Below the pieces are notes generated by a model. The model was given only the letters and a program-made list of their open reading frames with translations. It did not search any database and had not been told where the DNA came from. From Paramecium sonneborni (Eukaryota; Ciliophora; Oligohymenophorea; Peniculida; Parameciidae), in contig CAJJDN010000026.1 in assembly GCA_905182985.1 (NCBI GenBank), forward strand, positions 375,684-439,683: a stretch of DNA of 64,000 nucleotides, read 5' to 3'. The position numbers and the translations under genes were made by a program. The first letter of the stretch is position 1; each line of letters begins with the position of its first letter. Positions 61,322 through 64,000 of the stretch are shown piece by piece.

Positions 61322-63236
61322 TCATGGAAGGCTTCTTTACTTTACTAATAGTTTATGATTTTCAATTCTATTAGCAATTGTTTCTTCTTCTATGATATCA
61401 TCTTCTAAATCATATATAGCAGAATCTGATTTAAAATTTTTACTGTTCAAAATTTCTTCTATGGTTCTATCCCTTACATTGATTGCTATAATATATAGAT
61501 TTATCTTTTTACTTAAAGCGCCATATTAATCTGAAGAGTCACTGATACTTCTTAAACTTTTATTTACCCAAAGTGGAGTAAGGCAAAATAAAAATTCTTT
61601 TTACCCTTTAAGATCTTATTGTACTCTATGAATTTACAACGTATTATTAGAAATGTTATAATTATCAATTTTAAACCAAGGATGCTATATAGCAACTTCT
61701 GCAGAGATTCGTTAATTTTAATTTAAAATCAACATTTTTTTACATAAGTCTTTCGCTTCTTAACTGATATCACAAGATTCCAATTTTTTGTAATCAATTA
61801 AACCATAAGTATTATTTTTTAATACTTCTTAAGTACTGCATCCTTAAATTGCTGCCTCACCAGTTAATAATAGGAACATAACAATCCCTAAAGAATAAAC
61901 ATCAACCTTATAATCATAGAGTTTATCTTATAATATTTCAGGAGCTACAAAACCTAATGAGCCACATTTTTTAAATAAATATTATCCCTTCTCCTAATAA
62001 AAATCAGCTAAACCAAAATCTGCTATAACTATATTAGAAATGTCATTTTCATCTTTTAATATTAAATTTTCTGGTTTAATGTCTCTATGAATCACTTTTC
62101 TCTCTTTTATATAAATTAAAGCATCTAAGATGTTGTAAATCAGTTTTCTTACAAGAGATTCATCGTATATTTTCATTTATTTTTCTATTTTAGATATTAA
62201 TTCTCCTCCTTTCAATAAATCAACTATAACATAAACTTTTATTTCATCTTCATATATTTCACGTAACTTAATAATATGCTTGTGATTCATCAATCTCATA
62301 ATTTAAATCTCTTTCCATAAACTTTACTTTTAAAAATATTTAAATTTATTTACTTAATTTTCATCTTCATTTTCTTTCATTTTCATTTTATTAAATATTT
62401 TTACTGCATAAATTTATTAATTTTCGATTTATTTAACTTTGAATACTTTTGCAAAAGATCCTTTGCCTATCAATTTCATAATCTCATAATTATTCTCAAA
62501 ATTATCTTAGATGGTATGTAATTTACAATAATTTTATATTTCAGAAACTTATGGCACTGAACCGAATATTTCAAAAAGATCAAAGTTATTCTTGAATTAC
62601 AGAAATGCCAAACTTTCAAATTAACTCTAAGATATAATAAACTTTTTCATTTAAATATTTTCTAAATTTATATACCTTTGGTCAACTATCAAATATTTAT
62701 CTTGAACATAAGCAAACTTAAATTATATATTTTTCTTTTGACTATCTCTGATTTTTAAACCATTTAAAATCACTAATTAGGAACCAAATTAGATTTAAGG
62801 ATATCCTTTTTTCCATAAACAATCCTATCTATTACTATGAGCACTAAAACATGAATCAGACTTTTGCCTCATATATATTAATAAAAAATAATTATCAATT
62901 TCATATATAATAATTTTGCCTGATATATTATTTTTTTTAATTAATATCACTAATTTATTATTAATCGTCATCTTTGTAAAAGCCTAAGATCAGATAAAAT
63001 GAATTTTTTAAATTCATATTCAACTAAATCTATATTATAATCAATATGTATTAAATATTTATTAAATTGAAATTTACGTGATTATCATCTTGAAAGAGTT
63101 CCTTATCATATAATAAAGTATATGAATCAAGAAATAATTTTGAGTTTAATTCAAATCGTAAAATCTCTTAATTGTATATATCTAAACAAATCTATAGAAA
63201 AATAGCTAAGCTATAAATTATAATTACATTTTTCAT
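61322..63236 (-). CDS. Protein kinase with a long N-terminal region, CAMK-like
   Basis: The kinase domain is complete: LIGKGSFAKVFKV, YAVKIF (Lys), HRDIKPENLIL, ADFGLADF, SLGFVAPEIL (APE), and AEVAIQHPWF. A 27-nt intron lies within the N-lobe (after KENEDEN). The C-terminal 95 residues after HPWF contain ESILNSKN-like and acidic pieces (DDIIEEETIANRIE), without EF-hands. The N-terminal region (from ATG 63236) contains a PH-like stretch (DCLWKKGYPQIQFGSQLVIL), but introns there are not fixed, so the start is tentative. Confidence 0.75.
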
Positions 63237-63633
63237 AGTTTTGAAATACTTTTTTTTAGAACAATTAAAGTAATTGAATAAAATTTTTCACCACTAAAAT
63301 TTGTTTCCTCCAATCAAATTGCTTATTGCTTCTAAATTATTTATTATAATACCTTTTATTTACAGATTTTTTCTTTTTAAAATGAATGTTAATTTATTTA
63401 TTTTAATTTTACTAATAAACTTGTTTAATTAATTAAATTTCCAAAATCAGTATATGTGAAGCTAAATTGTTTACAAATGAATAAATCAATAAATCTAATA
63501 AAAAACTTGTTTTAATTTATTAATTTCCTCTCATGATGAATAAAACTATAAAAATTCTTCAAGATAGTTTTTAAAGAATTAGATTGAACGTAATTTATAA
63601 TTTCTATATTAATAATATATAAATTCAGTTTCA
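63237..63633. other. Intergenic region between divergent kinase genes
   Basis: 397 bp, AT-rich, between a minus-strand and a plus-strand kinase. No gene or clear regulatory element recognised. Confidence 0.5.
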
Positions 63634-64000
63634 ATGAATAAGTATGAAGTTAAAGGAGTAGTAGGAGAGGGAGCATATGGAATAGTGTTAAAATGTGAAA
63701 ATAAAGAAAATAATTAGATTGGTAGATAGTTTTATATATAGTTAGTGGCAATAAAGAAGTTCAAAGAGACAGAAGATAATGAGATTGTTAAAAAAAGTAT
63801 ATAGAGAGAAGTAAAGATGTTAAGACAGTTGAAACATCCAAATATAATAGATTTATTTGAAGCATTCAAGAGGTATTTGTATATATAATGTACAGAAAAG
63901 GGAGAATATATTTAGTATTTGAGTATGTGGAGAAAAATTTACTTGAAGTACTTTAAGCTTCTCCTAATGGATTAGATGTATTACATTAAATATTTTAAGT
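63634..64000 (+). CDS. CDKL-type (CMGC) protein kinase, 3' end outside the window
   Basis: [20 protein letters not shown] is the glycine loop. After a 24-nt intron comes [20 protein letters not shown], then [14 protein letters not shown], and after a 23-nt intron [20 protein letters not shown]. The pattern KKFKE(T/S)EDNEIVKK and YVEKNLLE(V/L)L is characteristic of CDKL kinases, many of which act at cilia in animals. The frame continues beyond base 64000. The 24-nt intron has no in-frame stop. Confidence 0.85.

Overview
The window is macronuclear-type DNA from a ciliate, most likely a Paramecium. Long reading frames use TAA and TAG as glutamine and end only in TGA. Introns are tiny (about 20-33 nt, GT...AG, mostly ending TAG or AAG). 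Base composition is very AT-rich, intergenic gaps are short, and genes sit on both strands without operons. About 40 protein genes can be supported. No tRNA, rRNA, CRISPR array or transposon was recognised. Every gene model here was spliced by eye; where I say so, the spliced length checks as a whole number of codons.

Layout. 1-7454: a repeat-rich lectin-like protein, a ubiquitin protease, a kinase, and a VHS/GAT protein with an AP-2-alpha-type ear. 7455-21505: small unknown proteins, a Sec14-like lipid-transfer protein head-to-head with an AMMECR1 protein, a short SAP30-like protein, a small protein with a PP1-docking motif and a CaaX end, a membrane-anchored protein, a disrupted gene and a large coiled-coil protein. 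21506-31407: a TauE/SafE-like transporter, a BAR-VASt protein (sterol-transfer type), a Q-rich protein, two tandem K+ channels and ribosomal protein eL29. 31444-43375: coiled-coil proteins, a PH-type protein kinase, membrane proteins including a multi-pass RING-H2 protein. 43474-56825: Q/N-rich protein, ARF-like GTPase, Alba-domain protein with an NRD tripeptide repeat, a helicase-like/RBR ubiquitin ligase, ribosomal protein eL41 (22 aa) and a 1192-residue TPR protein with a CaaX end. 56910-64000: an AMPK/SNF1-type kinase, a seven-helix receptor, an ANTH-like protein, a second kinase, and the start of a CDKL-type kinase.

Functional themes are ubiquitin (USP, RING-H2, RBR), membrane traffic and lipid transfer (VHS/ear, Sec14, BAR-VASt, ANTH, ARF-like) and signalling (five kinases, receptor, two K+ channels, PP1-docking protein). 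These fit a normal ciliate genome; there is no evidence that they form one linked system.

Important caution: three places (6956-9248, 21356-23634, 37269-39539) carry a direct duplication of about 1.14 kb whose two copies are separated by exactly one N. They look like unmerged contig overlaps, not biology, and they create truncated gene copies.
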